DNA of 64,000 nucleotides. Origin: Tectiglobus sp965215755. Lineage in GTDB: Bacteria > Pseudomonadota > Alphaproteobacteria > Rhizobiales > Hyphomicrobiaceae. The first letter of the stretch is position 1; the number at the start of each line of letters is the position of its first letter. The stretch spans positions 6,076,001-6,140,000 of the forward strand of contig OZ244119.1 in the NCBI GenBank assembly GCA_965215755.1. Direction: 5' to 3'. The notes below the pieces were generated by a model. That model did no database searches. It was not told the origin of the DNA and worked only from the letters and a program-made list of their open reading frames with translations. Positions 34,987-44,274 of the stretch are shown here, in pieces. Position numbers and translations under genes: made by a program.

Positions 34987-35071
34987 GGCGTCCCTCCCTC
35001 CACTCCACCGGACTAACAGGGTGGGTCAAGATTGGAACGCTGATTGGGTCACTTTTGCACCGTTGGCGACA

Positions 35072-35620
35072 TCTGAGACCACCGAAACAGAGTGCATTGT
35101 AATTATTGATGACAGTGATGCGGTGCTGTCTCGTGATCCTTCTGTCCAGACCACGATCAACCAACCCCTTCTGGACGTCTTTTTTCAATGGTTCGCGTCA
35201 GACAAAACGAACTATCTGAACTATGACGGATCTCCGATTGGTCTTGTCTTTACGGGCAATGATTTTACGCACACTCGTTCGCCTGTTCTGCGATTTGGAA
35301 GAGCAGATATTGTTACTCACGCTCCAAGTCTAGAAGAGAAGATTGAGGTAGCTCAGTCTGTCTTTGAAGCTGCCACAGATCAGGAAGTACAGCTGATCAA
35401 TCGCCTGGTGACTAAACATCAAGATCAGCAGTTAGCACTCTGGCCTACTCTCGCGCGAGATCTCCACAAGCAGCGCAGGCGTGAACTATACGCAATCTAT
35501 GGTGTTGATCTTGAAGCCATCGATGCAGCATTAGCGGAACCGCTAACACTGACCGAGGCTCTTTTGAACGAAGCCTTAGACAACCGCCTTTCAGACGGCG
35601 TGAGTAAAAACTTCCTCTAA
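35072..35620 (+). pseudogene. AAA ATPase, 3' part (gene split by insertion)
   Basis: Encodes the C-terminal part of the ATPase begun at 27679: TECIVIIDDSDAV (Walker B, with the acidic pair), then TNYLNYDGSPIGLVFTGNDFTHTRSPVLRFGRADI (sensor 1 Asn and a downstream Arg that could be the finger), and a helical lid (LEEKIEVAQSVFEAATDQEVQLINRLV...). The frame also extends upstream to 34985, but those 29 codons are IS21 end sequence. Together the halves make an ATPase of about 320 residues. Without Walker A this half cannot hydrolyse ATP. Confidence 0.75.
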
Positions 35621-35646
35621 CTACATACATTCATTGGAGAGAACCT

Positions 35647-35955
35647 ATGGCCCGTGTTCAGACACAGGTGCAGGCGGTTGCTGTCAATAAGCATCTTGCC
35701 CGCGTGCAAATGGCTGGTGAATTTGCAACTCACCTTGGCGGCTCCAAACGCACAGTGGAGACGACCCAGCGAGGCATTGCTGAGCATACTATTTCAGAGA
35801 TTGTCGTTCTTGGTATCGATAGCCAAGGCAATGCTGTCATGGATCATACCTTTGAGGTTGATCATGCCAGTCATGAAGGTGATGTGCTGATAAATTCAGC
35901 TGAAGGTATCAGCATGCTTCAGGCTGTCCGTCGTCACATAATCTGGAACAGTTGA
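35647..35955 (+). pseudogene. Hypothetical operon protein, 3' end replaced by IS3 sequence
   Basis: 102 codons; the last ~10 (VRRHIIWNS after LQA) are encoded by the left end of the IS3 copy starting at 35925, so the natural C-terminus is lost. Preserved part: QTQVQAVAVNKHLARVQMAGEFATHLGGSKRTVETTQRGIAEHTISEIVVLGIDSQGNAVMDHTFEVDH. GGAG precedes ATG and the gene is 26 nt downstream of the ATPase. Alternating beta and helix, no family recognised. Possibly still folded if only a few residues are lost. Confidence 0.6.
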
Positions 35956-35996
35956 GCGTTTGATCTAAGCGAGTGATTGGCTCATCGTTTTCAAAG

Positions 35997-36977
35997 TTAT
36001 GCTACGGCGTTGCGATGTTGCAAGCGCCGTGTTTCGAATGTCTTTCGTTTGATCCTTTCTCTCTCCAGCAAGATGATCTTGTTACGACCGAAGTAGACGT
36101 CTGCGGGCGTCACGTTGTTGAGGCTTTCGTGGTAGCGCTCGTGATTGTAGTGGGTCACGAATGCTTCGATGCTTGCCTTTAGATCCCCGGGCAGAAAGTA
36201 GTTCTCCAACAGCACGCGGTTTTTCAAAGTTTGATGCCATCGCTCGATTTTTCCCTGCGTCTGAGGATGGTATGGCGCACCACGAACATGATCCATCGAT
36301 TGATCGTCGAGCCATTCTGCCAGATCACCAGAGATGTACGATGAACCATTGTCCGACAGAAGTCGCGGTCGATGTCTGACGTTGACTTTGTCACAACCTG
36401 ACGCCTCCAATGCAAGTTCAAGCGTGTCAGTGACGTCACTGGCTTTCATGGTAGTGCATAACTTCCAAGCGATGATGTAACGCGAGTAATCATCAAGGAC
36501 GGTCGAGAGATAGAACCATCCCCAGCCGATGACTTTGAGGTAGGTGAAGTCTGTCTGCCAAAGCTGATTGATCGCCGTTGTTTTGTCGTGGAACTCATCA
36601 GCAGCCTTGACGACGGCGAACGCGGGACTTGTGATGAGGTCGAGCGCTTTGAGTATTCGATAGACGGAAGACTCGGATACGAAGTAGCTCCGAGTATCTG
36701 TGAACTTCACCGCCAGCTCGCGCGGCGTCAGTTCTGGCTCTTCGAGTGCGAAGTCGACAATTTGCTCTCGGACATCGTCCGGGATGCGGTTCCAGACGTG
36801 GCCAGGCATCGGCTTTCGATCTTCTAATGCATCAAGTCCACCGGTGAGATACCGGTCATACCAACGATAGAAAGTCGTACGTGGGATGCCGAGCGTATCC
36901 AATGTGCGTTTTGCTGGCAGATGTGATTGCTCGACAAGGCGAATAATCTCCAGCTTCTCCGTCGCGGGATACCTCAT
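35997..36977 (-). CDS. IS3-family transposase OrfB, copy 1
   Basis: 326 aa. N-terminal helix-turn-helix (RTLDTLGIPRTTFYRWY), then an rve-type DDE integrase core: Asp in WQTDFTYLK, Asp in LLSDNGSSYIS, Glu in QGKIERWHQTLK, with the spacing D-x(~35)-E. Catalyses transposition together with OrfA. Its ATG lies in the stop of orfA (ATGA). Its translation is identical to copy 2. Confidence 0.93.
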   Translation of the reverse strand: MRYPATEKLEIIRLVEQSHLPAKRTLDTLGIPRTTFYRWYDRYLTGGLDALEDRKPMPGHVWNRIPDDVREQIVDFALEEPELTPRELAVKFTDTRSYFVSESSVYRILKALDLITSPAFAVVKAADEFHDKTTAINQLWQTDFTYLKVIGWGWFYLSTVLDDYSRYIIAWKLCTTMKASDVTDTLELALEASGCDKVNVRHRPRLLSDNGSSYISGDLAEWLDDQSMDHVRGAPYHPQTQGKIERWHQTLKNRVLLENYFLPGDLKASIEAFVTHYNHERYHESLNNVTPADVYFGRNKIILLERERIKRKTFETRRLQHRNAVA

Positions 36978-37336
36978 GTGTCGTTGCCCCCACTTCCGAT
37001 CATGCTTTTTTTGAGCAGCCGAAGTTCCAGGGCCTGCTCCGCGACAACCTCCTTGAGGTGTAGCGCTTCGCGTCGTAGATCCTTCACTTCATCAGAGGTC
37101 GCTGCCCGTGCGGTATCACCGGCTAGCCGCTTTTTGCCAGCCTCCAAGAACTCCTTTGACCAGCTGTAGTACATGCCCTGTGCGATACCTTCCTGACGGC
37201 ACAGCTCGGCAATGCTGTCTTCGCCGCGCAGTCCTGCAAGGACGATCCTGATCTTCTCCTCGGATGAATATCGCTTCCGAGTTTGACGCCGGATGTCTTT
37301 GACGGTGCGGTCAGAAGCTTCAGTTCTACGTCCCAT
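36974..37336 (-). CDS. IS3-family OrfA (DNA-binding), copy 1
   Basis: 120 aa. HTH_Tnp_1-like helix-turn-helix (RYSSEEKIRIVLAGLRGEDSIAELCRQEGIAQGMYYSWSKEF), then a leucine-zipper helix (LRREALHLKEVVAEQALELRLLKKSM) for dimerisation. Overlaps orfB by 4 nt; OrfAB could be made by frameshift, but coupling by ATGA is enough. Confidence 0.92.
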   Translation of the reverse strand: MGRRTEASDRTVKDIRRQTRKRYSSEEKIRIVLAGLRGEDSIAELCRQEGIAQGMYYSWSKEFLEAGKKRLAGDTARAATSDEVKDLRREALHLKEVVAEQALELRLLKKSMIGSGGNDT

Positions 37337-37423
37337 GTGGCACTCCTCAGTGGTGAGGATGAGCCTAGAAACACTCAGTTAAAAAATGATCTCAGAAGGT
37401 TCCAGGGGGGCTGACGTCAGACA

Positions 37424-38357
37424 CATGGCCATTTAAAGCGGCTCTGACGTCCATACGACCAGGTTTGGCAGCAGGTGCCGGCATCGACCGCAATTGGCGG
37501 ACAAGGCCGTGCATAGCCTGTAAAGGCACTGCATTTTCAAGCTCCGTCAGAAGCCTTTGTGCCTTGCTGTAAATCTTCACCAGACGAGCACGAGAAGCGT
37601 TTGAGCTACCACCGGCACCCAACTCACGCTCATACTCTGATGCGATGTTTTGCAATTGGTTGGCTATTGCCAACCGCTTACGTTCACCGCTCCCAAGTGA
37701 AGATACTGTCCGCCGAATGGCTGTCGCCATCGCACGCAGTTGAGCAGTCATCGGACCGGCACCAGGTCGGCCGCTAACAATACCACTACGCTCTTCACCT
37801 TGAGCCGTCGAAACGGCCCATGATGCGATGGAGTTGGCAACCGGAAGAAGACTGCTGGCACCAACCGAAGTCTGTGTTGCAGTCTGTTCTGCATGTTGAA
37901 TGGCAACTAACGGAGCACGCCGTGACAGCGACTCTGTTGACTCATACGCCGTCCCGACAAAGCCGAGTGACCCAACGAAAGCCACCATGCCAAGCAGGTA
38001 AAAAACGCATGCGATCAACGCCATCCGCGAACCGTTAGCAACCAGTTCCGCGCCTTCATGGAAAAGCCACTTGTTTCCGACGAAGGATACGAAGAAGGCC
38101 AGAACAGCCAGAAGCCCGACCTGCGAGTAGTGACCAAGACCTTCACCTGGGATCACCACATGGGCGCCAACTGCTACCGACAGACAAACGAACAGCGAAA
38201 TCCAAATCAAGTAAGGATCAATCGCGTGCTCATTGAGGTGCTCTTGTTTTCTCGCCGCTTCTTCCGCGCGGCGTTCCTCAATGCGATCATAAAGCGAACG
38301 CTTGTACTTCGTCTTCGCACCGAAGCGAATATGACGAAGATGCTCTAAATGTTCCAA
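37424..38357 (-). pseudogene. Membrane protein truncated at its 3' end by IS3 copy 1
   Basis: The frame reads to 37392, but its last ~10 codons (VSDVSPPGTF) come from the IS end. The native part (~310 aa) has a charged N-terminal region (RIEERRAEEAARKQEHLNEH), about three transmembrane helices (~50-130: YLIWISLFVCLSVAVGA, VGLLAVLAFFVSFVG, MALIACVFYLLGMVAFVG), and a long helical periplasmic or cytoplasmic tail (LRAMATAIRRTVSSLGSGERKRLAIANQLQNIASEYEREL). Not recognised. May still be made with a foreign tail. Confidence 0.6.
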
Positions 38358-38985
38358 GACGTTTTACTCCTATAGACACACTCCGAGTGGTCACAGAAAC
38401 GGTGTTTCTGATCCCTCTTCTTTCTGTTTCTGAAAATCCGTTTAGACGTGCGAAAGCGCGCGCTGAGAAAATGGCCTCAAGCGTTTTTGCTTTCCGAATG
38501 AACGGTGTTTTATGTCGCTGTGAGAAATGCTTCGGTCGCTATCGATAAACAATATCGCCAAAAAGCCTTCCCCATGACAGTTTTGTGTCATGGACAGCGC
38601 TAATCTGATTTGCTAGAAAAGTGACGGTGCTCCTCCTACGGAATTCGGTCCGTATCCGGTAGCACCTGAATTGATGACCTGACCTGGTCTCATGATCGGG
38701 GGGGGATAGCTTTTTTTCGGTCCTGCCAGACTCTACTTTGCTATACCACACCCCCTACTCCACTCCGAACGTGCTACGATCCGACGTGCAGTCCCATACG
38801 TCGACCTTGGAAGTTGTTCCACCGCCTGGAGTGTCTCTCCGGAAGATCCGGGTAGCACAGAGACACCGCGATTTAGGATCGTATCCCATGGTCGACGAAT
38901 TCCGACCATTCGAGTCGTAGATTCTCACGCAAAGTCTGTCAACACCTTGCCCAGGTAAATATCATATTTTAAAAACGCAGGCTGA
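38358..38985. other. Intergenic, 628 bp, no gene supported
   Basis: Divides two minus-strand genes. Short GC-poor runs and a GGGGGGATAG stretch near 38699, but no repeat, hairpin or frame that I would defend. Confidence 0.4.
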
Positions 38986-39468
38986 TTATGCGGTGGCCGG
39001 CGTAGCGTGACGCCCCTTCGACGGCGCCCTGGTGCGTCTGCGCTCTTTGTCTTCAGGTAACGCAGCCAAACCCAATTCATTCAAGCGACGATCGTAGTTC
39101 GCATTCGCCTCTGTTCTACCTGGCAATTTCAAAACACCATATGGAATGCGTTCGCCTCTTTTGATTTCTTCATTCCATAGTTTATTATATGCCTTGCGAT
39201 CTATTTGCTTGAGAATACCACGATGCATCGAATAACCGTCGAGGACCTTATATTTGTCTCTGAACACGCGATTAAGGTGGTCGATTATACAAGTGCCTTT
39301 GACATAGTAGTCTTCTGGACCCAACTCCGGTATAGGCTTGCGTAAATCAACAGCAACGGTCTTTCCGCCGGTTGCGGCTGTAGCTGCCGCCCATGTTTTG
39401 GCTATGCAAATGGGGTCGTGCATATTGTGCACTAACGTAATTAATTCTTCTCTAGTCGGCATATTCAA
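38986..39468 (-). CDS. Hypothetical protein
   Basis: 160 aa, soluble. LGPEDYYVKGTCIIDHLNRVFRDKYKVLDGYSMHRGILKQIDRKAYNKLWNEEIKRGERIPYGVLKLPGRTEANANYDRRLNELG suggests a helical protein; the C-terminus is Arg/Lys-rich (ERRRTRAPSKGRH) and may bind nucleic acid. Not recognised. Between it and the next gene nothing else is found. Confidence 0.5.
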   Translation of the reverse strand: MNMPTREELITLVHNMHDPICIAKTWAAATAATGGKTVAVDLRKPIPELGPEDYYVKGTCIIDHLNRVFRDKYKVLDGYSMHRGILKQIDRKAYNKLWNEEIKRGERIPYGVLKLPGRTEANANYDRRLNELGLAALPEDKERRRTRAPSKGRHATPATA

Positions 39469-39989
39469 AACGCCCTATATAAACGAGAAAATAAAAAAAG
39501 GTCAACAATGTTGACCCTTATGTTCGGCAAAGCGCAATTGTGGCGTTGGATGCTGTATGTAGTTTCGCAAAAAGTGTGCAGCGCAGAATGTAAAACTTCC
39601 AGCTGCGACAACGGCTGGGCGGCCCAGCACTTGCGCATATCCATGGTTCGTCCTATTTGCCTCCGCACACTACAAACGGCATCCGTGCCCTTGGACGCCT
39701 CGTGATCGGCGGTCTAGTACCCCACTACGATCAGCAATCTAAAACGTTTCCCGCTGAACATTATTTTTTCTACTCTCACTCCCAGGACATGTCAACTCTC
39801 ATCAGGAATTGTCTTTGCGCCGAGACTTTTATGTCCTGGAACAGGAATTCCTGGTGTGTTGAGTAGTTTTCAGTTGTGCGCACACCCGTCACATGCGACA
39901 CAAGAAAGCCGTCATTGAACTGTCGTGCAACGCGGCAGGAGGCGTCTAGAGCACTGATATTAAAGCAATAATGGTACTGAATTCCTACT
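39469..39989. other. Intergenic between divergent hypothetical genes
   Basis: 521 bp, no supported gene. Presumably holds the promoters of 38986-39468 (minus) and 39990-41111 (plus). Confidence 0.4.
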
Positions 39990-41111
39990 ATGAACATTAT
40001 GAATCAAGTCTACAGATTGCGCGATCTGTATGAGCAAGGCATCCGTTTCGGCATGTTTAATGACTTCGACGGCTACGAAGCCTTCCTTAAGAAACACGAC
40101 AAAAAGGTCGCGAAAACAACTGTGGAGGCCTGGCTTAAAGGTTACGTCGCCGGAGCCAATCGACCACAAGCGAAGACGATTAAGAGATACGCGAACCTGT
40201 TGGACGGGCTCAGGGGAGAAGACTTTAACGTCGAAATATCAAGGCGCTATGATCTCAACAAAGGATGGCCGGAGCCGATCGTAGATCTCGACGAATGGCT
40301 CCCCACCATTCGCCACTTACGCGGCGCCAACCTTGATAAGACAATACGCAATCATCCCGGTGACTACATACTGTTTCAAGCGTCATCAAGGCACGCCCGC
40401 AAGCTCGCCATCGGAAGCTTCTCTATACGGCCCGCCTATCTTTATCCGCTGAACACTAAGCCCGACGAGGATGCGGAGCCCCCTTTGGACACCGCGTTCT
40501 TGGTCAGACAGGAATTCGAAGGAGACGGGGTGGGCGTAGAGACCTTCACCGGTATGGCCATGTACCCACACATGAATCCATGCTTGTGCTTTATAATGCG
40601 AAACGATGCATCTAAAGGGCCGAAATATATGATGGAGCGGGAGTCCGGTCCTGTTAATCCATTTAGTGGCACCGGGAGACGCCAAATAAATACCCGCGAT
40701 AATGAAACGGGATGGATTTCATGCGAAACTTATAAACATCAAAGATGGAGTAAGTCGCGCCATTTCACAGGAACGTATTTGGTAAACGTGAAAAACTTTC
40801 CCGATGACGTCGAATTACCAACGTGGGTCCATTTCGTTGATCATGTTTATGCGGTCCTTCCGGAAATAGCACGGCGTATCGACAGCGAAGTGTTCACAAC
40901 GCGGACCCAAGCCAAAGATGAAACATATTCGGAAAGACCATTGGCAGATAGGCGAAACACATTGAGAGCACTGCCTGCTATCGAGGCACCACCGCTTGAT
41001 GAAATGGTCAACGTCCCTCGCCGATTAATGACCAGGACTAATGATGAACCGAAAGCACCGGCAAAAAAGACAACGCCTAAGAAGCGCTCCACCAGGAAGA
41101 AGACGACCTGA
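39990..41111 (+). CDS. Hypothetical protein with basic tail
   Basis: 373 aa, soluble. The N-terminal ~80 residues look like a helix-turn-helix module (FDGYEAFLKKHDKKVAKTTVEAWLKGYVAGANRPQAKTIKRYANLLDGL). A central beta-rich part follows (ILFQASSRHARKLAIGSFSIRPAYLYPL ... GDGVGVETFTGMAMYPHMNPCLCFIMRND), then a Lys/Arg-rich tail (KAPAKKTTPKKRSTRKKTT) that is probably unstructured and binds DNA or RNA. Reminiscent of transcription-factor-plus-ligand architecture, but no family recognised. Confidence 0.6.
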   Translation: MNIMNQVYRLRDLYEQGIRFGMFNDFDGYEAFLKKHDKKVAKTTVEAWLKGYVAGANRPQAKTIKRYANLLDGLRGEDFNVEISRRYDLNKGWPEPIVDLDEWLPTIRHLRGANLDKTIRNHPGDYILFQASSRHARKLAIGSFSIRPAYLYPLNTKPDEDAEPPLDTAFLVRQEFEGDGVGVETFTGMAMYPHMNPCLCFIMRNDASKGPKYMMERESGPVNPFSGTGRRQINTRDNETGWISCETYKHQRWSKSRHFTGTYLVNVKNFPDDVELPTWVHFVDHVYAVLPEIARRIDSEVFTTRTQAKDETYSERPLADRRNTLRALPAIEAPPLDEMVNVPRRLMTRTNDEPKAPAKKTTPKKRSTRKKTT

Positions 41112-41657
41112 TGTGACGCGCCTTCAGATCGTCAAGTGATCCCGCAGGTCACGCCTCGAGACAGAGGAGAGCACTTGCACGGCTCCCTCCTACACAAGCT
41201 CATCTGTCCCAATTGATCACATATCAAATTGGACTGCCTCATTGGCGAAGTGACCCTTCCTGACGCCACCATCACGGCAATGGAGTTTAACAGACTGGGC
41301 GAAACAGCGCTTTGTAACATCACTCAGATTATCTTGATAACCGCGCCACAAGACATCGAGCCGGCACCAAGACAACTCACTCTTGGATGATATTTCAGAG
41401 ATGACCGGGTTGTGTGGGTAAAGCATACATCAGGGCAAGCTTTGAGAGGGGTGCTGAAAGCAAAAATGTTTAATCAAAAAGACCGGGGCGCCAAGTCGCT
41501 GAACGAGTTGCGCTTGGAGCACCAGTCCACCGAATGTCAGCGCAATTCCAATGGTGAAAAGTCCACCTTGCGAACATTGACGAATGGAGATGTGCTTAGC
41601 ACAAGGGAATCACGTACTCATTCGTCCGTTCAAATCGGCAATTAGTGGTTCTTTGAT
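41112..41657. other. Intergenic, 546 bp
   Basis: Boundary between unknown genes and copper block B. No gene, repeat or hairpin stands out. Confidence 0.4.
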
Positions 41658-43100
41658 TCACCTGACAACTTCAAACCACGTCGCCATCCCACCTTCCTGA
41701 TGTTCCAACATATGGCAGTGCAGCATCCATTTTCCGGGATTGTCGGCAACGAAAGCAGTGGTGATCTCCTGCCCTCGTCTCAGCACGATCGTATCGCGCC
41801 AAAGGGAGCCGTAGCCATCGCCGGCAGTGCCTTTGATTTGTTTGAAATGATGTCCGTGAATATGCATGGCATGTGGCCAGCCGGTATTGTTGATCATGCG
41901 CAGCCGCACAGTCTGGCCTTGCTTGATGCGAGCCAGGGGCTCATCCGGCATTCCTGCTGTTCCGTTGAATGACCAAACGTAGCCGAATTGTTGCACCAGG
42001 CGGCGCATGTCATAAAACTGCCCATCGACCTTGGCGCCACGCATTCCGCCCATGGCACCGCCCTCCATCATCAACGTCGCGTTAACAGCGTTCGGCAAAT
42101 CTAAATTGGTCGGAAGTGGATTGGGGGGCAGTTGGATGTCTGTATCCAGCACCGCGCTTCGCGCGATCTGGCTCGCTGCATACACCAGGCTTCCGACAGA
42201 AACTTCCTGTTCAAAACCAAGCAAGCGAACTGTACTCATCGAACCGGGTTTGCCGGTCATGTCGACTATCGCGTCGACGCGCTGACCAGGTGATAAAAGG
42301 ATCACGCCCTTGTCCGCCTTGAACGGACTAACCGGCTGTCCATCGATCGCGATGATGTGAGCGTCGTGGTCTGCGATTTGCGCTGCGAACGAACTGGCGT
42401 TTGCGACATTGCAGAAGCGAAAGCGGATGCGTTGACCGGCTCTGACCAGGATTTCGTGATGGGTCGAGCCATTGCATGTAAACGTGTTGCCAAAGCGGCC
42501 ACCATGAGCGCGTTCGCCGATGGAAGCGAAACTTGCCGAGTGTATTTGCCCTTCTTTATCGAGACGCCAGTCATCGAGAACGATGAGACGATCTTGATCA
42601 ACTTGCGGTGGATTCTTCTCTTCAACGATCAAAATGCCATGGAGACCACGGGCCACCTGCTCCGCTGCAAGCTTGTGTGGGTGATACCAGAACGTTCCTG
42701 CATCGGGGCAGGCGAACCGGTAGTCGAAACTTTCTCCTGGCTCGACGGCTTTTTGTGTAAGGCCGGGAACTCCATCCATGGCATTTGCTATGCGGATGCC
42801 ATGCCAATGAAGCGTGGTCGGTTGGTGCAGACCATTTCGAAGTCGAACCCGAAGTTCATCTCCCTGCCTGATCCGAAGAACAGGACCCGGCGCGGTACCG
42901 TTATAACCCCAGATATCGACCGGCTGTGCCTCCTTGCCGCGGAGTGCGGCTTTGCCGGGCTCGGCCGCTAGCTTGTGCAAGGCAAGAGTTTCGGAAGATG
43001 CAGTTGAGCGATGTCCCATCAGCACCAAACCACCAAAACTGGCGGCAGCCGCGACGAATGTTCGGCGAGTCAAATGGTTGGACAAATCAATACTGATCAT
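41658..43100 (-). CDS. Periplasmic multicopper oxidase (block B)
   Basis: 480 aa from ATG 43100 (the frame opens at 43157, but then the Tat motif would lie 30 residues in; from 43100 it is at residue ~11 as usual). Tat signal LTRRTFVAAAASFGG; LHWHGIRI, FWYHPHK, HAMHIHGHHF and LHCHMLEHQEGGM provide all copper ligands. Closely related to 2020-3462, including the identical corrected length. Same likely reaction, oxidation of Cu(I) with O2. Last gene of the operon cueR-DUF411-MCO, on the minus strand. Confidence 0.9.
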   Translation of the reverse strand: MISIDLSNHLTRRTFVAAAASFGGLVLMGHRSTASSETLALHKLAAEPGKAALRGKEAQPVDIWGYNGTAPGPVLRIRQGDELRVRLRNGLHQPTTLHWHGIRIANAMDGVPGLTQKAVEPGESFDYRFACPDAGTFWYHPHKLAAEQVARGLHGILIVEEKNPPQVDQDRLIVLDDWRLDKEGQIHSASFASIGERAHGGRFGNTFTCNGSTHHEILVRAGQRIRFRFCNVANASSFAAQIADHDAHIIAIDGQPVSPFKADKGVILLSPGQRVDAIVDMTGKPGSMSTVRLLGFEQEVSVGSLVYAASQIARSAVLDTDIQLPPNPLPTNLDLPNAVNATLMMEGGAMGGMRGAKVDGQFYDMRRLVQQFGYVWSFNGTAGMPDEPLARIKQGQTVRLRMINNTGWPHAMHIHGHHFKQIKGTAGDGYGSLWRDTIVLRRGQEITTAFVADNPGKWMLHCHMLEHQEGGMATWFEVVR

Positions 43101-43280
43101 TTCTTCGCCTGCTTTCTCTTTGATGCCAAATCTTTGAAGATTGGACAAACGGGCCATCGCTCTCGTGGCAGGATCATGAAAGAGAATTCTCTTGGCGTCG
43201 ATCGTGACGTTTCAACATCTCGGCTCACGGACATCTTACTCAATTGTGAGCCAGCTCGGTGGATCAAAGTGTATTCACGT

Positions 43281-43733
43281 CTAAGGTTTCGCTTTGTAGC
43301 TGGCAAATACTTCAGCGCTGCCGTCTTTCTTAAGGAGCAGCACGTTGTAGGCATCACGTTCTGTTCCGACCTCCATTCCAGGCGATCCAATTGGCATGCC
43401 TGGAACGCTCAGACCAATGGCATCGGGACGCTGCTTGAGGAGGCGTGCAATGTCACTGGCCGGGACGTGGCCCTCAATCGTATAACCCGCAACACGACCT
43501 GTGTGGCACGACTGATGCTCTGTGCCAACGCCATGCTTTCGCTTGAACCGAGCCAACGCACCAAGTGCCATGTTCTCGGTCTTGACATTGAATCCTGACT
43601 GATTGAGATGATTGACCCATGCCTGGCAGCATCCACACGTGGCCGTCTTCTTGACATCCACTCGAAGAGGTTCGGAGTGCGCCACGCTGTACGTGACAAC
43701 GAGCGTAAGAAAAATTGCTGCAATTAACTTCAT
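43281..43733 (-). CDS. DUF411 periplasmic metal-binding protein (block B)
   Basis: 150 aa. Signal peptide (~1-20, AHSEP), then the thioredoxin-like DUF411 domain with KTATCGCCQAW (CxCC), QSCHTGRVAGYTIEGHVP and LSVPGMPIGSPGME. Paralogue of 18402-18869 but in a different operon position, between cueR and an MCO. Probably a copper carrier that supplies the MCO; this follows from its neighbours. Confidence 0.88.
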   Translation of the reverse strand: MKLIAAIFLTLVVTYSVAHSEPLRVDVKKTATCGCCQAWVNHLNQSGFNVKTENMALGALARFKRKHGVGTEHQSCHTGRVAGYTIEGHVPASDIARLLKQRPDAIGLSVPGMPIGSPGMEVGTERDAYNVLLLKKDGSAEVFASYKAKP

Positions 43734-43766
43734 CGGTCGGCTCTCATTCGAGTTAAAATGATGATA

Positions 43767-44174
43767 TCAACGCTTGCCAGGCGCGGACGCCAGATCTTCA
43801 ATGATTGGGCAGTCTGGCCTATGGTCGCCTCGGCAGGCACGCACCAACGTCTCAAGCGTCGCCTTCATTGCATTCAGCTCGGCAACTTTGTCATCGATTT
43901 CCTTAAGATGCAGCCTTGCAAGGGCTTTCACGTCAGAACTGGCGCGACTCTCGTTTTCGTAAAGCGACAGAAGCTTGCGACACTGCTCGATCGTAAAGCC
44001 GAGGCTGCGGGCACGATGAAGGAACTTCAACTTGTGCAATTCCTGCTCCCGATAGGTGCGATATCCATTTTCACGACGCGGTGGCGTCAGCAGCCCTATA
44101 TCCTCATAGTAGCGGATCGTTTTGGCCGGCAGCCCGCTCTGAATAGCGACGGCGCCAATACTCATAGTTTCCAT
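43767..44174 (-). CDS. cueR: Cu(I)-responsive MerR-family regulator (block B)
   Basis: 135 aa. Winged helix-turn-helix (TIRYYEDIGLLTPPRRENGYRTY, LHRARSLGFTIEQC), dimer helix, and metal loop CRGDHRPDC with Cys114 and Cys122 (C-x7-C), the Cu(I) site. AGGAGAG lies 5 nt before ATG 44174. Its promoter at 44206-44236 carries its own box, so it is probably autoregulated like the block A gene. Confidence 0.9.
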   Translation of the reverse strand: METMSIGAVAIQSGLPAKTIRYYEDIGLLTPPRRENGYRTYREQELHKLKFLHRARSLGFTIEQCRKLLSLYENESRASSDVKALARLHLKEIDDKVAELNAMKATLETLVRACRGDHRPDCPIIEDLASAPGKR

Positions 44175-44205
44175 CGAACTCTCCTAGGGTTGCCGTCGTT
44201 TGAGA

Positions 44206-44236
44206 AACTTAATCTTTCCAGTTGCTGGAGGGTCAA
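44206..44236 (-). promoter_or_regulatory. CueR-type promoter of the cueR-DUF411-MCO operon (block B)
   Basis: TTGACC (44236-44231), 19-bp spacer CTCCAGCAACTGGAAAGAT with a CTCCAG/CTGGAA dyad, -10 TAAGTT (44211-44206). Confidence 0.8.
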
Positions 44237-44274
44237 GCCCTTTCACCCGACAGGATCGTCGGTCTCGAAACGGA

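Larger units (their letters stand above)
28101..35070. mobile_element. ~6.97-kb insertion in the AAA ATPase gene, with IS21 istAB at one end
   Basis: The insertion is flanked by ATCTGA on both sides (28095-28100 and 35071-35076). IS21-family transposases make 4-8 bp duplications. The right end reads TGTCGCCAACGGTGCAAAAG on the minus strand, directly upstream of istA, as expected of an IS21 terminus. The left end begins CCCAGGAG and contains a 36-bp palindrome 15 bases in; no matching IS21 inverted repeat was found there. Cargo: hybrid kinase, PilZ protein and three unknowns, none related to transposition. It may be an IS21-mobilised unit or a nested insertion. Confidence 0.6.
35925..37423 (-). 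mobile_element. IS3-family element, copy 1 (1499 bp)
   Basis: Imperfect inverted ends TGTCCGTCGTCACATAATCT (left) and TGTCTGACGTCAGCCCCC (right, minus strand); both then share CTGGAAC and GAG. Contains orfA and orfB with an ATGA overlap. The second copy at 58878-60376 has the same length and looks base-for-base identical, in the same orientation. No target duplication: left flank CAGGC, right flank CATGG. Each flank lies in a different truncated gene, so rearrangement followed or accompanied insertion. Confidence 0.88.

Noticed and set aside
35925..37423. Target-site duplication of IS3 copy 1
   Set aside because: CAGGC and CATGG do not match; copy 2 also lacks one.
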